A stretch of DNA of 63,704 nt from Candidatus Dojkabacteria bacterium. Its GTDB lineage: Bacteria > Patescibacteria > Dojkabacteria > SC72. Below, piece by piece: positions 32,501-42,223 of this stretch. The stretch is taken from assembly GCA_023229785.1 (NCBI GenBank), contig JALNYV010000009.1:1-63704 (forward strand). The letters are read 5' to 3'. Within the stretch, counting starts at the first letter, position 1; the number at the start of each line of letters is the position of its first letter. The notes below the pieces were generated by a model. The model made no database searches, was not told the DNA's origin, and was given only the letters and a program-made list of their open reading frames with translations. The position numbers were made by a program, and so were the translations under genes.

Positions 32501-34078
32501 AATACAATGCCTCCAACAGAAATATATAATGAAATGTATTCAAAAGCATTAAAGAATGATTATTCTTTTGTTAATGATCCTCAATATAATAAATATATAA
32601 AAAATACTGATGAAATAATAAATAAGATTAGGACTTTAAAATATAGTGACATATACGGGAAACCAAAAAGATTTGGTTTTTTTATTAAAGATACTCAATT
32701 GAAACCTCTTGAAGGTAATTATGATTTTGGTAATTTTGGGGTTGGAGTAGCAAAGACTGATGGATCAGCCTCTTCTATTAAACTTGCAGATTTAAGGTTA
32801 TATAAAACTATTAAGAATGAGCCAGGTACTTTCTCTATTAGTTCTTCTACTAGTGGAACACCTGAAGGTGGAAACACTGCTAGTGCAGCATTACAAAACT
32901 TCATGCAAAGTGGTAGTGAACAAAAATTAGTTTCTAACATGATTGGGAGTATTCCAAACGTTGCAGTTAAACCTGTAGTAATGAATCAAGCATTATCATT
33001 ACCATCAAACTTGATAGGAACATTCAAGGTATTTTCAAAAGTAGAATCTAAACCCAAACAAGAAAGTAAAGTTGTGCCTATATTAAAAGAATCGCAAACA
33101 CAAATTGTTAAGGTTACTGAAACTCCTGTGACTCCATCGTTTACTGGTGTTACTGTTAAATCAGAATCTTCAAGCAAAACTAAAAGTGAATCTGCCTCTG
33201 CAAACAAATCAAAATCTGAATCTGCCTTTGCAGTTACAGTGCAACCTGTGCAACCAGTATCACCAGTTCAACCAGTCATAGAAAACATAACTCAAACACA
33301 ACCAATTGCATTTGACCAATTCTCAAGTCAAGGACAGGCTCAGGGACAAGCACAAAGGCTCGTTTCACGTTCTGCGTCTAGGACAGATTTATTACCTTGG
33401 ATGTTGACACCACCACCATCACCTACTGAACCTTTACCTGAAAAACCTACAATTCCCGGGATACCTTTTTTTGGTGAAGAAGAACACGGTAAAAGAAAAA
33501 AGAAAGCAAGATTGTTTGTTCCTAAAGGATATGATGTGCTTATTAGAAAGAAAGGCAAGTTTGTACCAGTGCCTGGAAAATATTCGTTCCCGGAGAATGA
33601 AGCAGAACTTCTTGCAATGAGAGAATTATTATTAGGTCCCGAGGCTACTGCTAAGATTGTAATATCTAAAAAACCATTAAGACCTGGAGCACCACAAATT
33701 AGAGTTGCACCGTCAATGAAAGCATTATTCAGACCTGGAAGAGGAGCAGGAGAACTTGTGCAGCGTGAAAGGTCTAGGATTATCACTGCTGCAGAAAAGT
33801 CCGGGATATCATTCAAAGGTGTAGAAGCAGTAAAAGGTAAGAGCAGAGGAAGAAAAAAAGGTGTATACAAGAATGGCATGCCTGCTAAAGAATATGTAAA
33901 AGTGATGAGCAAGATACGACGTGAAGAAACCAGAAGGAAGAAGTATGAACTTGCTAATCCAGCACCATTACCGCTTCCAAAAGGAATGATGAAAGTTGGT
34001 TCTGGAAGAAAGAAAATAATATTTGCAGTTTCACCTAACATAAACAGACGAAGAACAAGAAGGAGATATAAATTTTAA
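29495..34078 (+). CDS. giant internal virion-type protein, 1527 aa
   Basis: A Ser/Gln-rich start, then a coiled coil (AQDAAAQAEKAYENAQQVNQ, about 50-95), a long soluble central part with a weakly hydrophobic Gly-rich stretch near 690-770, and Ser/Lys/Gln/Pro-rich linkers from about 1170. The C-terminal basic part has an AT-hook-like SRGRKKG (about 1450), a GSGRK (about 1501) and a terminal RRRTRRRYKF. The segment following the AT-hook (VYKNGMPAKEYVKV) resembles one in the 43.0 kb protein. Likely an internal, DNA-contacting structural protein. Confidence 0.65.
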   Translation: MVTSSSSTQMSTVHVNPLSAPNMIATSILSQQSALRSGGIQTLQSTSSSTAAIQDAQRRIMAAQDAAAQAEKAYENAQQVNQQQAEAAAKSAAEAEDWKLAENLIFKGKAYAARGDTSAQGKLTSLQYKLNYLSEHGYQSAEAKIREAESRKSVTVSEGLAEALQAKIDAGNRAMNEIRTKGVSNRLSDADRARLLSIGKEGRVAQQTLAKVGYTVSTPSTDTTKTFTDIPPKNIGGVTQSALVLNDNYKKTISKGTGSFTAAVDIGNGQMQDYIIQFDKGMIKKYTPIGNSQNIGTKQPMIKLQTEPFPFVLSGYEAKTTPFGVRYEKVITPTLQQQLEKSGIKITDFERLVGKPGKSVSEIVRRESFYPTSPAGALSVLISESLKKDQTTPMYQRFAARVLEKPGQVGMSVSDALRKSLPKVSLPKIYIPEKVINKIPSIASIAYTSKIPFLGASPKQIKETPFMPVVTGAANVAANVFTFGRERAYESPLPIIGISPKQINVLKKSLPKTNLERQDFSRIEFANAQKSVAENYSKLLKNQNEILDKTRSQYNELKKEYDKESDASKKNEIANKMNVLSGEINASVDFERGTYEDLQKLGYNVDWSNYKSKGIINISPPESWKDLPSGWQDIKSTRPLTKILLEKGFGSVGKGYSAIAEFGPRAVVAAWLPGAITDKERARAKAGGISQGSQFIGKVVQTGAEFGSYAVPVVGPTMILGPTLEKTARGELKQYAKENPWEVAVAGLYVGGKAAEAGYNFFKTPSLYQLGAEEGAPIGAKKEAAKITLGIIPEEGSAKARVIMVATSSSPVKVKLTPAQKLSNDVRFLGEGSGEAVGKPMIRLQSIFSDKFSKNIEGVGKITNYLYTSKPIDMTEEGIQKAIFTRGRISDGKLVNKKVFMGLGDIKPITGDEAYNKLPDKLLRLYQESQSPNFNKDVSSAFNIFPQENRIKLRSDVKELVNKVMGSKLSNNIIFSPAEDVGSFKGVSIVSEIKPPPIKIDMNTMPPTEIYNEMYSKALKNDYSFVNDPQYNKYIKNTDEIINKIRTLKYSDIYGKPKRFGFFIKDTQLKPLEGNYDFGNFGVGVAKTDGSASSIKLADLRLYKTIKNEPGTFSISSSTSGTPEGGNTASAALQNFMQSGSEQKLVSNMIGSIPNVAVKPVVMNQALSLPSNLIGTFKVFSKVESKPKQESKVVPILKESQTQIVKVTETPVTPSFTGVTVKSESSSKTKSESASANKSKSESAFAVTVQPVQPVSPVQPVIENITQTQPIAFDQFSSQGQAQGQAQRLVSRSASRTDLLPWMLTPPPSPTEPLPEKPTIPGIPFFGEEEHGKRKKKARLFVPKGYDVLIRKKGKFVPVPGKYSFPENEAELLAMRELLLGPEATAKIVISKKPLRPGAPQIRVAPSMKALFRPGRGAGELVQRERSRIITAAEKSGISFKGVEAVKGKSRGRKKGVYKNGMPAKEYVKVMSKIRREETRRKKYELANPAPLPLPKGMMKVGSGRKKIIFAVSPNINRRRTRRRYKF

Positions 34079-34080
34079 TC

Positions 34081-34212
34081 ATGGCACAAACAAATCACAC
34101 ATCCTACTCAGGTAAAATGAGAAGATTCTTCCGTTCTTCAAATATTTTCTTGGGATGGGGTCTGATAGACTCCATTTATATTAATAGATTAAAAGGAGGT
34201 AGAATAGCATGA
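34081..34212 (+). CDS. small protein, 43 aa
   Basis: MAQTNHTSYSGKMRRFFRSS followed by FLGWGLIDSIYINRL, a short membrane-touching helix, and a basic end. Its stop overlaps the next ATG (ATGA), whose AAAGGAGG ribosome site lies inside it. Confidence 0.5.
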   Translation: MAQTNHTSYSGKMRRFFRSSNIFLGWGLIDSIYINRLKGGRIA

Positions 34213-34592
34213 GAAGAATTTCAAAAGAGAATAAAAGAAAGAATAAGCAAGGTCAAGTCTTGATCATCAATATACTAGTCTTAGTCATGACCATAGTTGT
34301 CTTTGCTGCAATGCTTCCAATCTTGTCAGAGACTTTAAATAATAGTAAAGACCAGACAAGTTTGAATTGTCCTTCGTTAGCATCGCTGCCAACTGGTTCG
34401 TGTTCAACACCAGGTTCTGGTATGCCTTGTTATAATAGCAGTGTTCCAAAACAAACTGTTGCATGTGCTATGATTGATTTGTATGTTCCATACATTGTCA
34501 TTGTAGTATTGATAGCAGGAGTTGCAAAACTTATGGCTAATAGGGTAGAAGGATTCTTTGCACCAACGCAATCTCCATATCCAGCTTATTAA
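34209..34592 (+). CDS. coat-like two-helix membrane protein, 127 aa
   Basis: A basic start (RRISKENKRKNKQGQ), helix 1 LIINILVLVMTIVVFAAMLP, a Cys/Pro-rich loop with four cysteines, and helix 2 YVPYIVIVVLIAGVAKLMA. Same design as the 7.7 and 23.5 kb proteins. Virion or envelope protein. Confidence 0.65.
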   Translation: MRRISKENKRKNKQGQVLIINILVLVMTIVVFAAMLPILSETLNNSKDQTSLNCPSLASLPTGSCSTPGSGMPCYNSSVPKQTVACAMIDLYVPYIVIVVLIAGVAKLMANRVEGFFAPTQSPYPAY

Positions 34593-34656
34593 TAAATTCT
34601 TCTCGATGTTATGAGGAGAATTTATTAAATAGTAAATTCTACTGGAAGTAAAAAAG

Positions 34657-37600
34657 ATGATCAAAATAAAGAGAATCGGAATAATCACTATAATATCTAT
34701 AATATTATTGATGGTATTAGTTGTACAGTTTGGTTCAGCACCTACGTTAACTTCTAATAGCAAATCTTATTATTCCAAAAACGAAACTGTAGTTGTTAAA
34801 AATGCTAGTTCTACTATCGCTAATCTTAGACTTTTGACTCCGAGAAGTAACTGGGTAGCAGATGATGGGAACCGGAATACAAAAGAACTAGTAGCCGAGA
34901 TTGAAATAGAGATTTATGATAATGAATATGCTAACCCTTTCAAAGAGATATCATTCTATAATAAGAAGGACATGAAAAAGAAAAGTTTAAGTTTTGAATA
35001 CAAATATAAATCTTTCAGTGATAATACCACTGTCAATGATTATGGAACAATCTGTGTTAATTCCACTCTGGGAAACAGTTCAATATTTTCAAACTGTACA
35101 ATACAAAAGATTGGAACGCATCAAGTTGAAAATTATGAATGGAAAGTGTTTACTCCTTCAGTATTAAAGAAGGGTAAAGCAATAGTTGGAATATTTACCG
35201 ATGTAAAATCAGGTGAAACAACTGAATGGATACCTGATGACTGGTTCGGAATAAATATCACTGAGTGGTCAGAATTCACAGGTTATACTAGATATGAATG
35301 GTCTTCTGCACAAGGAGCTGCTTATGGTTCTGTTTATTCCAATTCAAAAGCACAGACATTTAGGGTTGGTATTAATGCTACTAATGAAACATTTACTATA
35401 AAAGGAGTTAATCTATTTTTAGGTGGAAGAATTGATGATGACCCTAGGTATAATATAGAAATACAAGGAGTAGATACTTCTACTGGTAAACCTAACGGTA
35501 CTGTTTTAGTACAAAACAAGACCTGGAACTGTTCGGTAGTTTCTACAGGTGAGACTTATAATTCTTTTAATATAACTGTTCCAGATTATATATTACAGGC
35601 TGGCGGTAGTTATGCTATAGTATTAAGATGGAACGCTACTTTGACTTCACTACTTAAATGGCAAGGATTACAAGAAAATGTATATCCAGGTGGTGAAGAA
35701 TTCTGGTCAAGCGATGGTGGGAGCGGTAATGCCTGGCTGGCTGAAGGTAGAGATTTCCATTTTGAAGTTTATGGTGTTCCTTATATAGCAGATTCGGATT
35801 ATCCATTATTTACTAATAATGTTACATCTATAGCAAACGGTTCTCAATATAGTTCTACATCTTACGAATTCAATATAACAATAACTAATACTAATACTAC
35901 TGCTGGAATAGAATTCAATGGTGTCAATTATACTATCACTAATTTTACTGGGAATGTCTATAATAAAACTTTTGCAACTTTAGGTGTTGGTGCTTACAAA
36001 TATTATTACTGGGCGTATGGTAACGGTACTAATACTTATTTTAACAGGTCAAGAGAATTTGCATTCACTGTATTAAAGAATTCTACATTAGTATTAGGAA
36101 TCTCTGGAACAACTCCAATAATATATCCTACTGTGACTGATGTTGGAGGAAGTAAATGTCCTGCTGAACTAACTTGTACAATGGATAAAGTCAATACTAC
36201 TTATGGTGTTGGTTCAGTCATCTTCAATTATTCTACTCCTGGTAATACAAATTATTCTGCTACAGATATAACTAAGACAATAGTTATAAATCTGAATACT
36301 ACTTTAGTCTTAGGACTTACTGCAACAACTCCAATCAGTTATGGAACAACAACAGATTTCACAGGAAGCCTTTGTCCAGGAGAATTAACATGTTCATTGA
36401 ATATAACTAATGCCATATATAAAGCAGGAACAATAAGTGCTAACTATTCTACAGCAGGTGATGCAAATTATTCTGCAAGTTCTTCAGTGTTTACAGTTAC
36501 AATAAATCAAGCAATTTCTGGAGTGAACACTTATTTGAATGGATCAAGAAGTAATCTATCTTTAGAATATCCAAATTTCACTTATGTTAATGGAACATTA
36601 CTGCCAGGGGTTGGACAGATTAAACTTTATAATAATAATGTATTAATCAATCAAGGAAATTCTCCAATATTTAATAATTCTAATTATACCTTAGGATTGC
36701 ATAATATAACTACAATCTATGAAGGTAATGAAAATTATACTGTCGCATCAGAAACCTGGTGGATAAATTCTTCGGACACTATTTTACCTGTGCCTCAGTT
36801 TGTTTCTCCTACAGATACTTCCGGAATTTATGTCAACAGAAAAAATTTGATAATCAATCTTAGCGTGATAGATACTAATTTTATCAATTCTACATTATAC
36901 CTTTATAATTCCACTGGACTTGTTGACCAAAGGAATATCACTACAAGAATATATTATGCCAATATAACTAACCTTGCTGATGGTATTTATTATTTCAATG
37001 CAACAGCAACTGATGTAGAGAATCATAAGAATTATACTGAAACAAGGAACGTCACAATAGATACTACTCCTCCAGTAATCAACATAATTTATCCAGGGAA
37101 CAATTCTATTTATAGTTATACTCCTACAGATATCAATTATACTTTGACTGAGACTAATCCAAACACCTGCTGGTACTCTTTGAATAATGGTACCAATATC
37201 AGTTTTGTTTGTGGACAAAACATTACAGGACTTACTTCAGATTCAGGATATAACCGTTGGATAATAAATGTCAATGACAGTGCAAATAACAGAGTGTCTA
37301 GTTATCTTACATTCTTCTCTGGAGGATTATTACCTTGGATAGCATTTGAAAGTACTACTGATGCTAATAATGTTTATGTAAACAGAAGTTATATAATCTT
37401 TAACATCACAGTGTCTGGATCAAACCTTACTAATTTCACAGTCAGTCTTTTCAAAGGGGCATCTGGAACACCATTGTATTATCTTAACTTATCAGTGATA
37501 TCGCCGTATACAAATTATAATGGGTCATTCACATCACTTTTAGATGATGACTATTATATGAATTCAACTTCCTGTAACATACTTGGAGGATGTAATTCTA

Positions 37601-40600
37601 CTGAGACAAGGCATATAATTGTAAAAGCAACAATACCAAGCCTGCAATATACTTCTAATACTGCATCTGATTATGCAAACCTTAGCCAGACTAATGTATT
37701 TATAGAAGTAAACTTTACTGATACTCATCCATATTATCTTAACTATACGTTGATATCTAATAATGGAACAACTTATTTTGTAAATAAGAACTATACTAAT
37801 TCATCGTATAACTTTACAGGATTGGCTGAAGGAATCAATTATAGTTATTTTGTAATCGCTTCTGATTTTGCAGGTAACTTAAACCAGACTCCGACAAGGC
37901 GTATATTTTTGGATATACTTCCACCTAATCTTACAATCATAGGGCCTACTGGGGGTAACAATGGTTCTATTGGTAATGATGGTTATGTCAGCAACGGTAG
38001 TTATTGGAACAATGGTACTTTCATGAACCTGACTAATTATTTTTATACTAATATATTCAATAATAGTCTAGGGGAAGAAATATTGACTTTCATAGGCGGA
38101 GAGAATATTACAAGATATTTAAGAGTGCCTCAGAACATATTCATATTTGATAGTTCAGGATTGAATGTTACTTATAATATCTCTGAAGGCATTGTTACAT
38201 TGTATATTAATGATACTAAAGTCTTTATCTATAATAGCAGCGTCATCTCAAGACCTATATTATTCGAGCAGGTAAATAAGACTACTAATTTGTATAGCCT
38301 AAACAATGCATCTTCATTGGCACAGACATTTACTGTCGGAGTTACAGGATTGAATGAGACATTCAATCTATCTCTAATAAGTTTGTATATTGGAAACCTG
38401 TCTAGCGGAGATGTTGATATTAATATTGAAATACAATATATCAATGCTACAGGATACCCAAACGGTTCTATAATTGTACAAAATAATACTTGGAACGCAA
38501 CCTCAGCAATGGGTATAGGGAATGCTCTTAGTTGGATAAATATTACAATGCCTATTGCATCATTGAATAAAGGACAGACTTATGCAATAGTTCAAAGGTA
38601 TGCAAGTGGTTCTGCGCAATATTATCTATGGGGTAATCAATCATTATCATACGCGGGTGGAAGGAAATATTATAATCCAAGCGGAGATCCATCATCTAAC
38701 AGTTGGTTTGAGGACGGTAACAAAGAAGCGAGTTTTATGGTATGGGCATTGAACGATACTTCAATCAATTTTACTGAAAGGGCTGCAAACTTATTCACTG
38801 CAATCAATTCATACATCAGTATCTGTCCATCATCTGGTGGATTTTGTTATGTCCCGTTTAAATTTAATCTAGGTGAAGCAGGATTATTAGAATATTCTAA
38901 TCTGTCTTTTGTGTCTGACTACGATGGGTTTGGTGTAAACGTTTCGCATAACGCTGGTATAAAGAATGTTTCATTATACATCTATAATACTTCAGGGACT
39001 GATACATTGGTAAATAATCAGACAACTAATTTTGGTGTTTCAGTGATAGATGCTATAGTCTCTTTCCCAGTAACATTACTTGACGGAATCTATAACTTCT
39101 TTTTTAATGTATATGACTGGGCTGGTAATACTTTTGTTACAGGAAACAATACTTTGACTGTTGATGCTAATGGGCCAAATATTAATATCACTTACCCTAC
39201 TAGCGTAGCAATAAAGATACCTTATGCTACCAGCGTCAATGTTTCTGTAGACCTTAATTGGAGTTTAACATCATTTGATATAAGCATAATAGATACTTGC
39301 TGGTATTCTATAAATGGTGGACCAAATACAACTATTGCTTGTTTTGCTAATACTACAACCAATGTAATAAATTTCAGTAATTCTCCTTACAATATAACAT
39401 TCTATGCAAGGTCAAGATCAGGTGCAGTAAGTTCAAGGACTGTTACACCTACATTCGGTTATTATATATTAGATACTCAACCTAGATTTTATAATAACTT
39501 TTCATGGGAAACTCAAAGACAAAGTTACGTGACCAATGTCAGTTATGATAGTACTTATAATGTTACAGGTTCATTATCTTATGATGGAGTAATTTATCCT
39601 GCACAGACCATCGCTGCTGGAAGTTATGCTTATGCAAACGCTACAATTGATGTCCCAACAATAAGTGGTAACATTTCTGTGAACTTAACAAAAGGTTTCT
39701 ATTGGATATTTAATCTTACTTATACCAATGGTACATTAGTCAGCGCAGTGTCAACATACTCACATAACCAGACTGTTGGTAACATCTTATTTGAATCGTG
39801 CGATAATCTGGCATCTCAAATGAATACTACAGGATTCCCTATTCATTTGAACATCTCGTTCAAAGATGAAATATCATTAGCATACATAAATCAAAGCCTT
39901 GAAAGATTGACAACTGATTATTTTTTAGGCAGTGGTTCTAGTTTTAATTCTTTGACATATAATAATATCACTGCATCACCAAGATTCCAATTCTGTTCGA
40001 GCGTTCCTTATTATAGTCTGAACCTTGACAATCTTTCAATACAGTATGATAATCCATATAGTACTCCAGTATATTTTTCAAGGAACGTATTTTATCCTAC
40101 AAAAACATTGGTTAATACAACTACAAATATAATCTTGTATAATATCTTACAGAGCCAAGGTTCTTATACTACATTCTATATGACTGACCTTGCTAACAGT
40201 AATCCACTAGCCGACGTAAAAATAGTGATGGAAACTACTATAGAAGGTAACCCGTTCGGATTAACAGAGTTCACAGACTCTGCTGGTGTTGGAACATTCT
40301 GGGTCAACCCTAATGCATTCTATACTGTGACAATGTCAAAGACTGGGTGTGATACAAAAGTAGCAACAATAAGACCAACACAGGCTTCATACGGATTCCA
40401 ATTAAACTGTGCAGGTGTAGTCGTCAATAATGGTTCTAATAATTTTCCATACACTTCTCCAGCAACATATGTCTATGATGGATTATCATTCACAAAATCT
40501 CCAAGGACCGGAATATTATCTCCAGGTAATCATACATTTGAATATCAAGTAACATCCATGGTACATCCAATGACAAGGATATTGATGATACTTTATTATA

Positions 40601-41229
40601 ATGGGACTATATTAAAATTCATTGAACAAAACGTTTCTGCAAACCTAACATCATGCACTTCATCCAGATGTTATGTCAATGTCACACATAATCTAAGCAC
40701 TCCGATATTACTAGGAGCATATTATGTTGACTTCGGTGCAGGATATCTTTTGCTTGAAAATGATGGTCAATGGATTAATATCCGCATAAATTCTAATACT
40801 AGTTCTTCATTGAAATCTGCAATAACAGATTTCTCAGGTATATTTGACAGTTATACTGACGCTGAAGGAATGGTTACTGAAGCCGGAATGAAAGCAGAGT
40901 TCTCAAGGATAGTCTGGGTGTTCTTGATACTTGCAATCTTGTTTGCATTCTTTAATAAATATTCAGGGTATGATTCTGCAAACCCTGGGGCATTTTTGAT
41001 CATAATGACTATTGTAATATTCTTAGGAAGCGCTGCGGGCGGTCTTACTGGTAACGGATTCTTTTATATTTCAAACATAATTCCAGAAGCAGGATCTCCT
41101 GGAGTATTCTATGCATTAGATTCACCTCAGCAATACATGGCACATTTTATAAACAACTATCTCATATTTGGTTATATGTTATTATTCTTATCTGGATACT
41201 GGTTATCAGTCTCAAGGAGGCAAACTTAA
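34657..41229 (+). CDS. giant membrane-anchored spike / adhesin, 2190 aa
   Basis: A signal helix (about 5-27), then some 2000 residues of beta domains very rich in Asn/Thr/Ser with a great number of N-x-S/T sequons, so heavily glycosylated if on the outside. Two related domains at about 230-375 and 1210-1370 share a PNG(T/S)-(V/I)-(L/I)-VQN-(K/N)-TWN pattern. Two tandem blocks LVLGISGTTPIIYPTVTD and LVLGLTATTPISYGTTTD lie near 480-600, and DTTPPVINIIYPGNNSIY-type Ig-like modules near 800. Three C-terminal membrane helices (about 2080-2185). Host-attachment spike is likely. Confidence 0.8.
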   Translation: MIKIKRIGIITIISIILLMVLVVQFGSAPTLTSNSKSYYSKNETVVVKNASSTIANLRLLTPRSNWVADDGNRNTKELVAEIEIEIYDNEYANPFKEISFYNKKDMKKKSLSFEYKYKSFSDNTTVNDYGTICVNSTLGNSSIFSNCTIQKIGTHQVENYEWKVFTPSVLKKGKAIVGIFTDVKSGETTEWIPDDWFGINITEWSEFTGYTRYEWSSAQGAAYGSVYSNSKAQTFRVGINATNETFTIKGVNLFLGGRIDDDPRYNIEIQGVDTSTGKPNGTVLVQNKTWNCSVVSTGETYNSFNITVPDYILQAGGSYAIVLRWNATLTSLLKWQGLQENVYPGGEEFWSSDGGSGNAWLAEGRDFHFEVYGVPYIADSDYPLFTNNVTSIANGSQYSSTSYEFNITITNTNTTAGIEFNGVNYTITNFTGNVYNKTFATLGVGAYKYYYWAYGNGTNTYFNRSREFAFTVLKNSTLVLGISGTTPIIYPTVTDVGGSKCPAELTCTMDKVNTTYGVGSVIFNYSTPGNTNYSATDITKTIVINLNTTLVLGLTATTPISYGTTTDFTGSLCPGELTCSLNITNAIYKAGTISANYSTAGDANYSASSSVFTVTINQAISGVNTYLNGSRSNLSLEYPNFTYVNGTLLPGVGQIKLYNNNVLINQGNSPIFNNSNYTLGLHNITTIYEGNENYTVASETWWINSSDTILPVPQFVSPTDTSGIYVNRKNLIINLSVIDTNFINSTLYLYNSTGLVDQRNITTRIYYANITNLADGIYYFNATATDVENHKNYTETRNVTIDTTPPVINIIYPGNNSIYSYTPTDINYTLTETNPNTCWYSLNNGTNISFVCGQNITGLTSDSGYNRWIINVNDSANNRVSSYLTFFSGGLLPWIAFESTTDANNVYVNRSYIIFNITVSGSNLTNFTVSLFKGASGTPLYYLNLSVISPYTNYNGSFTSLLDDDYYMNSTSCNILGGCNSTETRHIIVKATIPSLQYTSNTASDYANLSQTNVFIEVNFTDTHPYYLNYTLISNNGTTYFVNKNYTNSSYNFTGLAEGINYSYFVIASDFAGNLNQTPTRRIFLDILPPNLTIIGPTGGNNGSIGNDGYVSNGSYWNNGTFMNLTNYFYTNIFNNSLGEEILTFIGGENITRYLRVPQNIFIFDSSGLNVTYNISEGIVTLYINDTKVFIYNSSVISRPILFEQVNKTTNLYSLNNASSLAQTFTVGVTGLNETFNLSLISLYIGNLSSGDVDINIEIQYINATGYPNGSIIVQNNTWNATSAMGIGNALSWINITMPIASLNKGQTYAIVQRYASGSAQYYLWGNQSLSYAGGRKYYNPSGDPSSNSWFEDGNKEASFMVWALNDTSINFTERAANLFTAINSYISICPSSGGFCYVPFKFNLGEAGLLEYSNLSFVSDYDGFGVNVSHNAGIKNVSLYIYNTSGTDTLVNNQTTNFGVSVIDAIVSFPVTLLDGIYNFFFNVYDWAGNTFVTGNNTLTVDANGPNINITYPTSVAIKIPYATSVNVSVDLNWSLTSFDISIIDTCWYSINGGPNTTIACFANTTTNVINFSNSPYNITFYARSRSGAVSSRTVTPTFGYYILDTQPRFYNNFSWETQRQSYVTNVSYDSTYNVTGSLSYDGVIYPAQTIAAGSYAYANATIDVPTISGNISVNLTKGFYWIFNLTYTNGTLVSAVSTYSHNQTVGNILFESCDNLASQMNTTGFPIHLNISFKDEISLAYINQSLERLTTDYFLGSGSSFNSLTYNNITASPRFQFCSSVPYYSLNLDNLSIQYDNPYSTPVYFSRNVFYPTKTLVNTTTNIILYNILQSQGSYTTFYMTDLANSNPLADVKIVMETTIEGNPFGLTEFTDSAGVGTFWVNPNAFYTVTMSKTGCDTKVATIRPTQASYGFQLNCAGVVVNNGSNNFPYTSPATYVYDGLSFTKSPRTGILSPGNHTFEYQVTSMVHPMTRILMILYYNGTILKFIEQNVSANLTSCTSSRCYVNVTHNLSTPILLGAYYVDFGAGYLLLENDGQWINIRINSNTSSSLKSAITDFSGIFDSYTDAEGMVTEAGMKAEFSRIVWVFLILAILFAFFNKYSGYDSANPGAFLIIMTIVIFLGSAAGGLTGNGFFYISNIIPEAGSPGVFYALDSPQQYMAHFINNYLIFGYMLLFLSGYWLSVSRRQT

Positions 41230-41808
41230 ATGAAACTCTTAAATTTATTTTTTATATTGGTAGCAGTACAATTAGTTTACTTTTTATTTTATCAACCTAA
41301 TATGTATTCAGATATAAACGGTGTATTTAGTCTTGGTAACTATAGTAATCTAAGCGCTAATAGTTCAATGTATTCCAGCACAAATAATTTCACATCAAAC
41401 TTTACATCAGTCCCAGGATATCAGAACACAGCATTCTCAGGATTGCCTGGAAGTTCAGGGACTTCTACAGCGTTCTGGCTTTCAGCATTAAATCCCCTCG
41501 GAGGATCAACCACACCATTCTTTGTGTATCTTATCTTACTTGCAGTATTAGTTTGGGGATTCGGTTTGTTTGCTAGTAGAAATGAGATGGTATATCTCGC
41601 GCCATTGTTTGTAATATTTTTAGGAGTAGGTTTGATACCTTGCTGGAGTCTATGGCAAATGGTGTCTGGCGACCTTACTCAATTCACATGCATGGTCGGA
41701 CAAACCTGTCTAATCTCGTCGGTGCTCGCGTTCATGCTCTCCGGTATATTATATATAATGTGGATACTTTCCTGCGTTGAGTGGTGGACGGCGAGGCAGA
41801 CTGCCTGA
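41230..41808 (+). CDS. polytopic membrane protein, 192 aa
   Basis: Signal/anchor helix, an Asn/Ser-rich ectodomain (about 25-85), then three further membrane helices. It starts right after the spike stop. Probably the spike's membrane partner. Confidence 0.65.
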   Translation: MKLLNLFFILVAVQLVYFLFYQPNMYSDINGVFSLGNYSNLSANSSMYSSTNNFTSNFTSVPGYQNTAFSGLPGSSGTSTAFWLSALNPLGGSTTPFFVYLILLAVLVWGFGLFASRNEMVYLAPLFVIFLGVGLIPCWSLWQMVSGDLTQFTCMVGQTCLISSVLAFMLSGILYIMWILSCVEWWTARQTA

Positions 41809-41889
41809 CTATGGAATGGTAACAAAACAAACAATAGCATTCAAAAAAAATAATAAATGTTTAAAAATCTTAAAGGAGGAATAAAAAAA

Positions 41890-42156
41890 ATGATAGACTT
41901 ATGGGCATTTTTGGTCGAAGGTGTGTTTGGAGGATTCCATATGACTGTAGCAGGGCTTGCAGGATTATTTTTGATAATACTGATGATTGGTGGAGTATCA
42001 TTGCTTACTGCAATGTGGTATGATGCAATCTTTGGAACAGTTATGTATATGGGTTATGGAACAAGATTAGTGCCTGCATTGGTATTATTACTTTTACTAG
42101 TTTGGTTCTTCTTGCAATTCAAAGGTTTCATTGACAGATCTGGAGGTAATTATTAA
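41890..42156 (+). CDS. small membrane protein, 88 aa
   Basis: Two hydrophobic segments (MTVAGLAGLFLIILMIGG and LVPALVLLLLLVWFFL). Start at 41890 (MIDLWAFLVEG) follows AAAGGAGGAAT at normal distance; the frame is open to 41857. Coat- or envelope-type protein. Confidence 0.65.
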   Translation: MIDLWAFLVEGVFGGFHMTVAGLAGLFLIILMIGGVSLLTAMWYDAIFGTVMYMGYGTRLVPALVLLLLLVWFFLQFKGFIDRSGGNY

Positions 42157-42179
42157 AAAGTTTTGAGGGTTACACTACC

Positions 42180-42196
42180 AAGGTTTATATAACCTT
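42180..42196 (+). promoter_or_regulatory. palindromic virion TATA element, copy 3
   Basis: AAGGTTTATATAACCTT again, preceded by ACC, 27 nt before the ATG at 42224. Confidence 0.8.
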
Positions 42197-42223
42197 TAAT
42201 GCTGTTTAAATATAAAAGAGAGG

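Noticed and set aside
33340..34041. Long minus-strand frame (233 aa) inside the 1527-aa gene
   Set aside because: Pro/Leu/Phe-rich antisense shadow without ribosome site; the plus-strand frame is continuous and framed by signals.
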